Under the pieces are notes generated by a model. It saw only the letters and a program-made list of their open reading frames with translations, ran no database searches and had not been told where the DNA came from. The position numbers and the translations under genes were made by a program. Below are positions 24,982 to 32,598 of a DNA stretch of 32,843 nt, piece by piece. Positions within the stretch are counted from its first letter, which is position 1; each line of letters opens with the position of its first letter. Source of the stretch: Acidocella sp. (lineage in GTDB: Bacteria; Pseudomonadota; Alphaproteobacteria; Acetobacterales; Acetobacteraceae); contig JAQNCU010000002.1 in the NCBI GenBank assembly GCA_029077775.1, positions 1 to 32,843 on the forward strand. Reading direction: 5' to 3'.

Positions 24982-26358
24982 ATGAGGTTGCGTAGCGTTT
25001 TGATGGTGAGTGGGGTATTTGTCGCGGGGCTGGTGATCGGGACAGTCGCCGGACCAGGGCAACGCGCGATGGGGCAGGATACGCCCAGTAACAGCACTTA
25101 CCAGCAGCTTTCATTGTTCGGGGACATCCTGACGCAGGTGAAAGAGAATTATGTGGTGGATCCGCCATCCGAAAAATTGATCTATGACGCGGTGAACGGG
25201 ATGTTGGCCGGGCTAGACCCGCATTCAGGTTATATGAATGCCCAGCAATTCGCGGATATGCAGGTGCAGACATCCGGGCAGTTCGGCGGGCTGGGGTTGG
25301 AAGTGACGCAAGCCAGCGGGCTGATCAAAGTGATCACCCCGATCGACGACACGCCGGGGGCAAAGGCCGGGATCAAGCCCGGGGATATTATTGTTGAGAT
25401 CAACGGTCATTCCACCCAGGGGCTCAGCCTGGACGATGCGGTGACCAAGATGCGCGGGCCGCCGGGTACGCAGATTACCCTCATGCTGAAGCGGGTGGGG
25501 ATCAATACGCCCGTGATGGTGACACTGACCCGTGAGATCATCAAAATTCAGGACGTGAAGGACAGGTTGTTCACCACGCCAGCGGGCGATGTGGGTTATA
25601 TCCGGCTGGATAGTTTCGATGAGAATGCCGATCCGCATATCCGCGCCGCCGTGGCCAGCCTGATGAAGCAGGCGCATGGCCCGATCCATGGGTATATTCT
25701 TGACCTGCGGGACAATCCGGGCGGGTTGCTCGACCAGGCGGTGGCGGTGGGTGATGATTTTCTGAATGCGGGGGAAATTGTCTCGACCCATGGGCGGCAC
25801 AAGCAGGACGATGCCGCCTGGTATGCGCAGCCCGGTGGCGATATCACCGGCGGCGCGCCGGTGGTGGTATTGACCAATGCGGGGACCGCCTCAGCCGCTG
25901 AGATCGTGACGGCGGCGTTGCAGCAGAACCGGCGGGCGTTGGTGCTGGGGACACAGACCTTCGGCAAGGGGTCGGTCCAGACGATTATGCCGATCGACAA
26001 TGCCGGGGCGTTACGCCTGACCACCGCGCTTTATTTCACGCCATCGGGTAAATCCATCCAGGGCTATGGCGTGACACCGAATGTGATCGTGCATAGCAGC
26101 CGCACGCCGGAGGATGCGTTCGGCCAGCTGCGCGAGCCGAATTTGTTGAACGCTTTTAATAACCCGACGAAGCAGCAGGGCGCGCCGCTGCCGCCGGCGC
26201 CGCCACTGCCAAGTGTGGTCAAGACCATACCGGACAAGCCCCCGGTCGGGTGGCCCGCTTTTGACGCCGCCAAACCCGCGACCGATTTCCAGTTGCAGAT
26301 GGGCCTGAAGCTGGTCGATGCGATGGGTGCTGCGCGCACCACGACCGCCGCCAATTGA
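24982..26358 (+). CDS. ctpA: Carboxy-terminal processing protease, S41 family
   Basis: Exported serine protease of 458 residues. An N-terminal signal or anchor spans about residues 5-24. The PDZ domain is at about 97-185 (GGLGLEV, PGAKAGIKPGDIIVEINGH) and the S41 core at about 195-370. Catalytic Ser304 lies in TNAGTASAAEI, Lys329 in TFGKGSVQ and Gln333 completes the CtpB-type Ser-Lys-Gln triad; spacing Ser to Lys of 25 matches Prc. The Pro-rich C-terminus (about 395-425) is a linker. ATG 24982 has AAGGA 8 nt upstream. It trims periplasmic C-termini, and in related bacteria affects envelope and division proteins, which fits the EnvC neighbour. 94 bp upstream may hold a promoter. Confidence 0.94.
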   Translation: MRLRSVLMVSGVFVAGLVIGTVAGPGQRAMGQDTPSNSTYQQLSLFGDILTQVKENYVVDPPSEKLIYDAVNGMLAGLDPHSGYMNAQQFADMQVQTSGQFGGLGLEVTQASGLIKVITPIDDTPGAKAGIKPGDIIVEINGHSTQGLSLDDAVTKMRGPPGTQITLMLKRVGINTPVMVTLTREIIKIQDVKDRLFTTPAGDVGYIRLDSFDENADPHIRAAVASLMKQAHGPIHGYILDLRDNPGGLLDQAVAVGDDFLNAGEIVSTHGRHKQDDAAWYAQPGGDITGGAPVVVLTNAGTASAAEIVTAALQQNRRALVLGTQTFGKGSVQTIMPIDNAGALRLTTALYFTPSGKSIQGYGVTPNVIVHSSRTPEDAFGQLREPNLLNAFNNPTKQQGAPLPPAPPLPSVVKTIPDKPPVGWPAFDAAKPATDFQLQMGLKLVDAMGAARTTTAAN

Positions 26359-26852
26359 TGCCGGTGATCGACCGGGCGGATCTGCCGTATCGGTTGAATG
26401 TGGGCGCGGTATTGTTCGGGCGTGATGGCCGTGTGCTGGTGGGAAGGCGGGCAGGGCTGAAGCCCAAAGCGTGGCAATTGCCGCAAGGCGGCATCGACGC
26501 GGATGAGGACCCGCGCGATGCCGTGCTGCGCGAATTGGGCGAGGAGATTGGCACCGCCAATGCCGAGATTCTGGGCGAACACCCGCAATGGCTGGATTAT
26601 GATCTGCCCGATGAGTTGATCGGGCGGGCGTTCCGGGGGCGGTTCCGTGGCCAGCGGCAGAAATGGTTTGCTTTGAGATTTCTCGGGACGGATGCCGAGA
26701 TCAACCTCGACGCCGATGCCCACCCGGAATTCGATGCCTGGAAATGGGTGGCGCTGGATGAGCTGGCCGGGCTTGCCGTGTCGTTCAAGCGCGGGATTTA
26801 TGAGACCATCGCCAGGGATTTTGCGCGGTATGCAGCCCCAGAGACCCGATAA
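26358..26852 (+). CDS. rppH: RNA pyrophosphohydrolase (Nudix)
   Basis: Removes pyrophosphate from 5'-triphosphate (or dinucleoside-capped) RNA to start decay. 164 residues: PYRLNVGAVLFGRDGRVLVG, WQLPQGGIDADEDPRDAV and a complete Nudix box at 44-66 (G44, E50, R58, E59, E62, E63, G65), then the RppH-type QKWFALRF and EFDAWKWVALDEL. ATG 26358 shares one base with the ctpA stop; TTG 26355 (TTGA overlap) is the alternative. Cytoplasmic. The ctpA-rppH link is common in alphaproteobacteria. Confidence 0.94.
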   Translation: MPVIDRADLPYRLNVGAVLFGRDGRVLVGRRAGLKPKAWQLPQGGIDADEDPRDAVLRELGEEIGTANAEILGEHPQWLDYDLPDELIGRAFRGRFRGQRQKWFALRFLGTDAEINLDADAHPEFDAWKWVALDELAGLAVSFKRGIYETIARDFARYAAPETR

Positions 26853-26864
26853 CAGGAGGATTTT

Positions 26865-27521
26865 ATGATCGAACTGACCGCCGCTGACGGGCATCGCTTT
26901 AACGCCTTTGAGACCGGAGATATCAACGCGCCGCGCGGGCTTGTGGTGGTGCAGGAGATTTTTGGTGTGAACGCGCATATGCGGCTGGTGAGCGAGCGGC
27001 TGGCGGGGTTTGGCTACCGGGTGCTCTCGCCCGCGATGTTCGACCGTGCGGCGCGTGATGTGACGCTGGATTACACGCCGGAGGATGTGCAAAAGGGGCT
27101 GGCCCTGCGCGCCGAGATCTCCGAGGACGCGGCGTTGATGGATCTGGAGGCGACGGCGTCGGCCTTTGGTGGGCGGCCCGTGGGGATTATCGGGTATTGC
27201 TGGGGCGGCAGCCTGGCGTGGCTGGGGGCCACAAAGTCGTCTCATTTCAAGGCCGCCATCTGCTGGTATGGTGGCGGGATTGCCGCGGCGAAGGATGCCA
27301 AGCCGGGTTGCCCCGTGCAACTGCATTTCGGTGAGGCCGACCATGGCATTCCGATGAGCGATGTGGCGGCGATCCGCGCCGCGCAGCCGGGGGTGGACAT
27401 ATTCACCTATGCGGGCGCGCAGCACGGCTTTGGCTGTGAGGCGCGGGCGAGCTATAGCGCGCCGGATTGCGAGTTGGCGGAATTGCGCAGCCTCGCGTTT
27501 TTTGCCGAGCATTTGAGGTAA
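26865..27521 (+). CDS. Dienelactone hydrolase family protein
   Basis: A 218-residue alpha/beta hydrolase with a perfect ribosome binding site (AGGAGG, 6 nt before ATG 26865). The catalytic triad of the family is present: Cys112 in GIIGYCWGGSLAWLG, Asp159 in FGEADHGIP and His187 in GAQHGFGCEARASY. The N-terminal VVVQEIFGVNAHMRLVSERL AGFGYRVLSPAMFDR is also diagnostic. Such enzymes open dienelactone in chloroaromatic breakdown, but many act on other lactones or esters; no aromatic pathway genes are nearby, so the substrate is open. It is followed by two long palindromes before the convergent chromate genes. Confidence 0.92.
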   Translation: MIELTAADGHRFNAFETGDINAPRGLVVVQEIFGVNAHMRLVSERLAGFGYRVLSPAMFDRAARDVTLDYTPEDVQKGLALRAEISEDAALMDLEATASAFGGRPVGIIGYCWGGSLAWLGATKSSHFKAAICWYGGGIAAAKDAKPGCPVQLHFGEADHGIPMSDVAAIRAAQPGVDIFTYAGAQHGFGCEARASYSAPDCELAELRSLAFFAEHLR

Positions 27522-27540
27522 TTTTGTTTAGGCCCGGATA

Positions 27541-27577
27541 ATCCCTGATCGAATCGCTTTGCGATCCGATCAGGGAT
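27541..27577 (-). terminator. Long palindrome 1 between convergent genes
   Basis: A 16-bp stem (27541-27556 with 27562-27577) around a CTTTG loop, with one A/C mismatch when read on the plus strand that becomes a G-U pair on the minus strand. This suits a factor-dependent or structural terminator for the chromate-transport transcript coming from the right. There is no long U run. Confidence 0.6.
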
Positions 27578-27616
27578 CTGTATCTGGCTCTACCGAAATA
27601 TCCAGAGGGCGATTCA

Positions 27617-27655
27617 GACTCCAGGTTCGCTCGCAAAACGAGCGGACCTGGAGTC
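27617..27655 (+). terminator. Long palindrome 2 between convergent genes
   Basis: A 17-bp stem (27617-27633 with 27639-27655) around a CAAAA loop. Its only irregular position is a U-G pair on the plus strand (A/C mismatch on the minus strand), so it folds best in the dienelactone hydrolase transcript. No U run follows. Confidence 0.6.
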
Positions 27656-27663
27656 ATTGCGCT

Positions 27664-28188
27664 CTAAGTGCCGAGAATGAGCCCGACCAGCGCGCCGCCG
27701 CCGAGCAGCCATAACGGGTGGAGGTTGCTGCGCCAGGCAAGTATTGCCACCAGCAAGGTGGTGGCCGTGAGGGTGAAACCAGTATCCGCCTGGCGCACCA
27801 GCACCCCGGCGGCGGCCAGAATGAGCCCGGCGGTGACCGGCAGCAAAGCCGCTTGGATGATGCGCCGCCATCTGGCTTCACGGTAGGTCTCCCAGACCTG
27901 GGAGACGATAACGACCAGGATGCCAGCGGGCAGGATCATCGCCAGGGTGGCGATTATGCCGCCTGTGACGCCAGCCATATGTGCGCCGATCAGGGTGGTG
28001 ATGAGCACGTTCGGCCCGGGAGCGGCGTTTGAGATGGCGTAAAGCTGGGAGAATTGCGCGGGGCTGAGCCAGTGGCGCGAGGTGACGATCTCGGCGGCGA
28101 TTTCCGGCAATGTGCTGTTGATGCCGCCGACCGCCAGCAGGGATAATTTGCCAAAAATCAGCGTGAGCGTGACGAGGATATTGGTCAT
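27664..28188 (-). CDS. chrA2: Chromate transporter, short-chain half (second subunit)
   Basis: 174 residues, about five to six membrane segments, CHR family. Starts MTNILVTLTLIFGKLSLLAV GGINSTLPEI, with the conserved RHWLSPAQFSQLYAISNAAP GPNVLITTLIG block that includes the PGPN motif of the family, ending in a hydrophobic WLLGGGALVGLILGT. ATG 28188 overlaps the stop of the first half by ATGA. CHR proteins export chromate or related oxyanions; short-chain pairs are thought to work together as a two-subunit version of the fused form. The actual ion is not provable here. Confidence 0.88.
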   Translation of the reverse strand: MTNILVTLTLIFGKLSLLAVGGINSTLPEIAAEIVTSRHWLSPAQFSQLYAISNAAPGPNVLITTLIGAHMAGVTGGIIATLAMILPAGILVVIVSQVWETYREARWRRIIQAALLPVTAGLILAAAGVLVRQADTGFTLTATTLLVAILAWRSNLHPLWLLGGGALVGLILGT

Positions 28189-28748
28189 GCGGCACGGCGC
28201 GCAAGGAACAGCGACACCGGCACGACGATAAGCATGGTCACGGGCAGCGAGAGATGCACGAACACGACCAGGGCAAAAACCGCAAGGCTGAGCGGGATGT
28301 TGCGGCGGTTGGCGAAAATCGGCCCGGCGATGCGCAGGGCGGTGCCGAGCACCAGGCCCGCGGCGGCGGCGGCCAGGCCGGCCAGCGCGTGCTGGGCAAG
28401 CGGTAAAGTGCCAAAGCGGGCATAGGCGGCGCCAAGCAGCATAACGATGGCCATTGGGGCCGCCAGCAGCCCCAGGACCGCCGCAGCCGCACCGCTGACC
28501 CCCTGATGCCGGGCACCTATGGCAAAGGCGAGGTTGACGATGTTGGCGCCGGGCATGAACTGACAAAGGCTGAACAGATCATTAAAGGCGACCTGGGACA
28601 TCCAGCGTTTCTCATCGACGATCATGCGCCGCGCCACCGGCAGCACGCCGCCAAACCCGATCACGCCCGCGCTGAGGAACCCGGTGAAGAGCTGGGCATG
28701 GCTTAACCTTGGTGGCTCGGGGCTGGGGGCTGGGGGCGCGTTGGTCAT
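28185..28748 (-). CDS. chrA1: Chromate transporter, short-chain half (first subunit)
   Basis: 187 residues, about five membrane segments. CHR motifs: FTGFLSAGVIGFGGVLPVAR RMIVDEKRWMS and DLFSLCQFMPGANIVNLAFA IGARHQG. The short Pro-rich cytoplasmic N-tail (MTNAPPAPSPEPPRLS) is unremarkable. It is transcribed first and overlaps the second subunit by 4 bp. Its start lies only 36 bp from the Pho box of the divergent pstS, so the two promoters share a compact region. Confidence 0.88.
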   Translation of the reverse strand: MTNAPPAPSPEPPRLSHAQLFTGFLSAGVIGFGGVLPVARRMIVDEKRWMSQVAFNDLFSLCQFMPGANIVNLAFAIGARHQGVSGAAAAVLGLLAAPMAIVMLLGAAYARFGTLPLAQHALAGLAAAAAGLVLGTALRIAGPIFANRRNIPLSLAVFALVVFVHLSLPVTMLIVVPVSLFLARRAA

Positions 28749-28783
28749 TGATGTTGATTATGACCGGCGCGGCGCGCGGGCAA

Positions 28784-28801
28784 ATGTCATGGAACTGCCA
28801 T
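28784..28801 (+). promoter_or_regulatory. Pho box (PhoB site) upstream of pstS
   Basis: Two 7-bp direct repeats ATGTCAT and CTGCCAT separated by GGAA, followed by GAAA. This is an 11-bp-period pair matching the CTGTCAT-N4-CTGTCAT consensus at 6 of 7 bases in each half. It lies 110 bp before the pstS GTG and close to the divergent chromate gene. Phosphate starvation should induce pstSCA through it. Confidence 0.75.
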
Positions 28802-28910
28802 GAAAACCCCGTGTTCTTTGGCCCAGGCTTCAATTAATGCAGGGTTGCTGAAGTGCCCCGGGTGTTTTGCGCGGGTTTTCAATCAGGGATTTTCATAAAG
28901 GAACGCGATC

Positions 28911-29987
28911 GTGAAACTTATCAATAAAACATCTCGTATGGCCGCGCTGCGCGGCGGAGTCGCGGTTTTAGCCCTGGCTGGTGCCATCGGTGCCGCCGGT
29001 GTGGCCCATGCCGCGACCACTTTGGTCGAGACCGGGTCCAGCCTTCTCTACCCGCTGTTCAACATCTGGGTTCCGGATTTCACCGCCGTCAACCCGGGCA
29101 TTCAGCTTACCACCACATCGACCGGCTCAGGTGCCGGGATCGCGCAGTCGATGAAGGGGCTGGTGCAGATCGGCGCGTCTGATGCGTATTTGTCGGACGG
29201 GATTGTTAAGAAGCACCCGAACATGCTGAGCATTCCGCTCGCGATTTCAGCGCAGACGATCAATTTCAATCTGCCGGGCCTGAATGGGGACAATATCAAG
29301 CTCACGGGGCCGATTCTGGCCGGGATCTATTCCGGCAAGATCACGATGTGGAATGATCCGAAGATCGCCGCGATCAACCCCGGGATCAAACTGCCAGCAC
29401 ATGTGATCATCCCCATCCATCGCGTTGACGGTTCGGGCGACACGTTCATTTTCACGCAATATCTGTCTGACTCGACCCCGGCCTGGGCCAGCACGGTGCG
29501 TTATGGCACAGCGGTTTCCTGGCCAGCGGTAACCGGCGGGATCGGTGCCAATGGCAACCCCGGCATGGTGTCCGCGCTTCAGGCGAACCCGTATGCGGTG
29601 GCTTATATCGGTGTCAGCTTTGCCGACCAGGTGGCCAAGGATAGCCTCGGCGTGGCCAAGATTAAGAACGCCGACGGCAAGTTCCTGTTGCCCACCGCCA
29701 CCACCGTGGGTGCTGCCGCCGATAGCATTGTGACAACCACGCCGCCCGATGAGCGGATCAGCATGGTGTTCGCGAAAGGCGCCGATGCCTATCCGATCGC
29801 GAATTACGAATACGCGATCATCAATGCCAAGCAGCCGGATACCGATACCGCGAGCGCAATCCAGACCTTTCTGACCTGGGCCGTGACTTCGGGCAACGCC
29901 ATGAAATATCTGACCCAGGTGCATTTCCTGCCGCTGCCCGCCGCGATCGTGACGCTTTCGAAGACACAGATCGCGAAGATTAACTGA
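28911..29987 (+). CDS. pstS: Phosphate ABC transporter, periplasmic binding protein
   Basis: Binds inorganic phosphate in the periplasm and passes it to PstCA. 358 residues from GTG 28911, with AAGGA about 8 nt upstream. The signal peptide ends AHA before Ala35. Phosphate-contact regions of the family are visible: ETGSSLLYPLFNIW, TSTGSGAGIAQSMKG, IGASDAYLSD, and HRVDGSGDTFIFTQYLS, the equivalent of RSDGSGTT with a Val in place of Ser. It sits behind a Pho box and is followed by a strong hairpin before pstC, consistent with higher expression of the binding protein. Confidence 0.93.
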   Translation: MKLINKTSRMAALRGGVAVLALAGAIGAAGVAHAATTLVETGSSLLYPLFNIWVPDFTAVNPGIQLTTTSTGSGAGIAQSMKGLVQIGASDAYLSDGIVKKHPNMLSIPLAISAQTINFNLPGLNGDNIKLTGPILAGIYSGKITMWNDPKIAAINPGIKLPAHVIIPIHRVDGSGDTFIFTQYLSDSTPAWASTVRYGTAVSWPAVTGGIGANGNPGMVSALQANPYAVAYIGVSFADQVAKDSLGVAKIKNADGKFLLPTATTVGAAADSIVTTTPPDERISMVFAKGADAYPIANYEYAIINAKQPDTDTASAIQTFLTWAVTSGNAMKYLTQVHFLPLPAAIVTLSKTQIAKIN

Positions 29988-29996
29988 TTGGGCCTG

Positions 29997-30030
29997 TAAC
30001 CCCCTTCCGATTTGGTTCGGAAGGGGGTTA
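29997..30030 (+). terminator. 14-bp perfect hairpin between pstS and pstC, overlapping the pstC ribosome binding site
   Basis: TAACCCCCTTCCGA (29997-30010) pairs without error with TCGGAAGGGGGTTA (30017-30030), loop TTTGGT. It is followed by TTC then ATG 30034, so no U run. The 3' arm contains GGGGG, the only good ribosome binding site for pstC. It probably stabilises the pstS message and limits pstC translation. Confidence 0.8.
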
Positions 30031-30033
30031 TTC

Positions 30034-30972
30034 ATGGGTGCTGTCATGAAGATCAAACCTTTCCGGCTTTCTCTCCTGGGCTTGAGCCTGCTGATCCCGG
30101 CGGCACTGGGCGCTGTGGTTTTGTTTTTGTTGCTCTACGCGGGGCAGGCGATAAGTTTCAACGGGTTTGGCTTTCTGGGTGGGGTGAACTGGAATCTCGG
30201 GAATTTATATAGCGACCCGGTGATGACACGCGGCGTGCAGGTGCCATCAGGTGCCGATTACGGGATTTTGGTGTTCGTGGTCGGCACGCTTTTGTCCTCC
30301 GGGATTGCGATTTTGATGGCTGTACCGCTGAGCGTCGGTGCCGCCATATTTCTGGCCGAGGCGGTGCCGGGGACAATCCGTCCGGTGCTCTCAATGCTGG
30401 TCGAGCTGGTGGCCGTGGTGCCATCGGTGGTGTTTGGTTTGTGGGGCATCGCCGTGTTGATCCCGCTGATCGGGACATATCTGGCCCCTTCCGGCAATGG
30501 GTACGGGTTGCTGGCCGCGAGCATCGTGCTGGCGCTGATGATCACCCCGATTATTGCGACCACATTGCTCGATGCGTTGTTGAGGGTGCCGCGGGAGAAC
30601 CGGGAATCTGCATTTGCGCTTGGGGCCACGCATTTTGAGGTGGTGACGAAGGCGATGTTGCCGATGGTGCGCACGACATTGGTCGGGGGCATTGTGCTGG
30701 CGCTGGGCCGTGCGATGGGCGAGACGATGGCGGTGGTTATGGTCTCTGGCGGCGCGATTAATATTTTGCCGCATAGCGTGTTCTCGCCGGTTTCCACCAT
30801 TGCCTCGTTTATCGTGACGCAACTGGACAGCGCGCAATCAGACCCGACGAATATGGCGGTGCGCTCACTGGCTGAGATCGCGCTCGTGTTGTTTTTGATC
30901 ACGCTGGCGGTGAATGCCTGCGCGAAACTGCTGTCCTCGGGAGCGCTCAATGTCCGCAGCCGCCAGCATTAA
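30034..30972 (+). CDS. pstC: Phosphate ABC transporter, permease PstC
   Basis: Inner-membrane half of the phosphate pore. 312 residues, about six membrane segments. The coupling helix region is ENRESAFALGATHFEVVTKA MLPMV, followed by GGIVLALGRAMGETMAVVMV SGG, both diagnostic. ATG 30034 has GGGGG 6 nt upstream, but that lies in a hairpin arm; ATG 30046 (MKIKPFRLSLLG) is the alternative with a poorer site. It overlaps pstA by 23 bp. Confidence 0.92.
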   Translation: MGAVMKIKPFRLSLLGLSLLIPAALGAVVLFLLLYAGQAISFNGFGFLGGVNWNLGNLYSDPVMTRGVQVPSGADYGILVFVVGTLLSSGIAILMAVPLSVGAAIFLAEAVPGTIRPVLSMLVELVAVVPSVVFGLWGIAVLIPLIGTYLAPSGNGYGLLAASIVLALMITPIIATTLLDALLRVPRENRESAFALGATHFEVVTKAMLPMVRTTLVGGIVLALGRAMGETMAVVMVSGGAINILPHSVFSPVSTIASFIVTQLDSAQSDPTNMAVRSLAEIALVLFLITLAVNACAKLLSSGALNVRSRQH

Positions 30973-31822
30973 AGCAAGGCGAGGCGGTTTGGCGGCGCGG
31001 CGCGCGATTATCGGCGGGCTGGGCTGGGCGGCCTGTGGGCTGGCGTTGTTGCTGGTGATCGGGCCGCTGGTTGATATCGTCGGCGTGGTGAGCTGGCACG
31101 GGGCCTCGGCGTTTTCAGTCAAATTATTCACCACGGTCACCAACGGTACGGCGGGCGGCTTGCTGAACGCGATCGAGGGTACGGCGGTGATCACGGTTAT
31201 GGCGATGATCATCGCGGTGCCCGTGGGGGTGGGGGCGGGGATTTATTTATCAGAATATGGCAATAATAAACTCGGTTCGGTTATCCGGTTTCTCTCAGAT
31301 GTGCTGACGGGCACGCCGTCCATCGTGCTCGGGTATTTCTCGTATATCGTGTTCATCAACGCGCTCGGGTGGGATTTTTCAGCCCTCGCGGCGTCGATCA
31401 CGATCGCGATTTTGATTGTGCCGTATCTGGCGCGGATCACCGAGCTGGCGTTGCGCCAGGTACCGAATGCGATGCGTGAGGCGGGGTTCGCCCTGGGTGC
31501 GAGCGAGCCTGCGGTGGTGTTCAAGATCGTGCTGCCGGGTGCGGCCTCGGGCGTGATGACGGGTGCGTTATTGGCGCTCGCGATATCGGTGGGGGAGACG
31601 GCGCCGCTGATTTATACCGCCGGATGGTCGAATTATTTGTGGAACGGCAAGCTCACGCATGAGCCGATCGGGTATCTGACCTATGTGATCTGGACGTTCA
31701 TCGATCAGCCTTATGCGGCGTCGCACGCGCTGGCCTATGCGGCGGCGTTTATCGTGATGATGGTGGTGCTGGCGATCAATATCGGGGTGCGGCTGGTGGT
31801 GCGGCGAGGCAAAGCCGTTTGA
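30950..31822 (+). CDS. pstA: Phosphate ABC transporter, permease PstA
   Basis: Second permease of the phosphate importer. 290 residues from ATG 30950 (MSAAASIKARRGG), with GGGAG 7 nt upstream; the frame is open earlier but that part lies inside pstC. About six membrane segments, with coupling loop NAMREAGFALGASEPAVVFK IVLPGA and LLALAISVGETAPLIYTAGW typical of PstA. No pstB or phoU follows; the next genes are on the opposite strand. The ATPase must be encoded elsewhere. Confidence 0.92.
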   Translation: MSAAASIKARRGGLAARRAIIGGLGWAACGLALLLVIGPLVDIVGVVSWHGASAFSVKLFTTVTNGTAGGLLNAIEGTAVITVMAMIIAVPVGVGAGIYLSEYGNNKLGSVIRFLSDVLTGTPSIVLGYFSYIVFINALGWDFSALAASITIAILIVPYLARITELALRQVPNAMREAGFALGASEPAVVFKIVLPGAASGVMTGALLALAISVGETAPLIYTAGWSNYLWNGKLTHEPIGYLTYVIWTFIDQPYAASHALAYAAAFIVMMVVLAINIGVRLVVRRGKAV

Positions 31823-31849
31823 GCGCGCCACGACCCTGAAAAACAGACG

Positions 31850-31883
31850 TCTTTTTGCCTCTCTTTCTTCAGAAAAAGAGGAT
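31850..31883 (+). repeat. Dispersed hairpin repeat, copy B
   Basis: CCTCTCTTTCT (31858-31868) pairs with AGAAAAAGAGG (31871-31881) with one mismatch, preceded by GTCTTTTTG. It has the same layout and orientation as copy A at 7538-7573, with T-A to C-G type changes on both sides of the stem. It lies just past the pstA stop, between convergent genes, and may act as a terminator. Confidence 0.65.
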
Positions 31884-31884
31884 C

Positions 31885-32037
31885 CTATGTCTCATCCTCA
31901 TCCGGCTCGGCGGGCGTCTCGGGGAGTTTGTAGCTCTCAGTCAGCCAGCGCCCGAGGTCGATATCGGCGCAGCGTTGTGAGCAGAAGGGTTTATGCGCCG
32001 GGGTGACCGGTTTGCGGCAGATCGGGCATTGGCTCAT
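31885..32037 (-). CDS. yacG: DNA gyrase inhibitor / zinc-ribbon protein YacG
   Basis: 50 residues from ATG 32037 (MSQCPICRKPVTPAHKPFCS). Four cysteines at 4, 7, 19 and 23 form the CxxC...CxxxC zinc site of YacG, followed by DIDLGRWLTESYKLPE and an acidic tail. YacG binds GyrB and inhibits its DNA binding in E. coli. A longer upstream reading overlaps the RNase gene and is not supported. The start overlaps the RNase gene stop (ATGA), the maf-rng-yacG order being common in alphaproteobacteria. Confidence 0.92.
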   Translation of the reverse strand: MSQCPICRKPVTPAHKPFCSQRCADIDLGRWLTESYKLPETPAEPDEDET

Positions 32038-32597
32038 ATGCGCAGGGTTTCGGCCAGGGGTGGGCGGATGCGGCGGCGGGTGATCTCGGCAAAGCCCAGA
32101 TGCGAGATGCCGAGGCAAACCGGGCGCAGCGGGTCAGAGGCCAGGGCGGCGCGTAAGGGTGCGGTGAGCTTTGCGCGGGCGGCGGGTTTAAGCCCCGCGA
32201 AATCGACCAGAATGCCGCCCGAGAGGTTGCGCAGGCGGATTTGCCGGCAGATTTCCGGGATGAACGCGATGTTCAGGGTGAGCGGCGCGATGTGGCTGGC
32301 GGCGGCGGCGTCGATGTCTATGAGGGTGGCGGCTGGCGTGAGCGCGATATGCATGACGCCGCCATGCGGCAGCGGTGTGCGCGGGTCGGACAAAGTGGCG
32401 ATCTCGTCTTCCAGAACGGGGTCGAAGGCGGCGTTGTTATAGCGCATCCGGCCTTCCAGCCAGGGTCGAAGGCTGGCCATGAGCGCGTGGTCGTCGATGA
32501 GGATGTCGGCATCCGGGGTGCGTTGGCACAGAGCCAAAAGCGGCCCTGGGCCGCGGCGGCGCAGGCCAGGTGTGGTGTCTGGCGGTTCTGGTAGTGC
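32034..32597 (-). pseudogene. 5'-truncated ribonuclease E/G family gene
   Basis: About 188 codons corresponding to the C-terminal part of a short RNase E/G-like protein. Visible are MRYNNAAFDPVLEDEIATLS, GGVMHIALTPAATLIDIDAA (the catalytic-core strand with the metal Asp region), IARQ-type IPEICRQIRLRNLSGGILVD FAGLK and GISHLGFAEITRRRIRPPL. The N-terminal S1-like and RNase H-like parts are absent. Reading upstream on the minus strand, RNase-like sequence (TPGLRRRGPGPLLALCQR) continues to about 32570, then the frame meets an attC site from 32605 down to 32599 and a stop at 32613-32615. The only start inside is TTG 32537. It is probably non-functional, or a fragment left by integron-linked rearrangement. 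Confidence 0.75.
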
Positions 32598-32598
32598 C

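Noticed and set aside
25879-25905. Loss of catalytic Ser in CtpA (GTASAAEI instead of GSASASEI)
   Set aside because: Aligned to Prc by the 25-residue spacing to the Lys, the nucleophile is the second Ser position, which is kept (Ser304). The Thr replaces a non-catalytic Ser.
26064-27512. Long minus-strand ORF (about 480 codons)
   Set aside because: Antisense to ctpA, rppH and the dienelactone hydrolase, which have full catalytic motifs. The His/Arg/Gln-rich product is typical of high-GC shadow frames.
32241-32594. Plus-strand ORF ending 5 bp before attC, as a cassette gene would
   Set aside because: It is antisense to the RNase E/G frame, whose family motifs are clear. Its own product is Gly/Arg/Val-rich without recognisable features.
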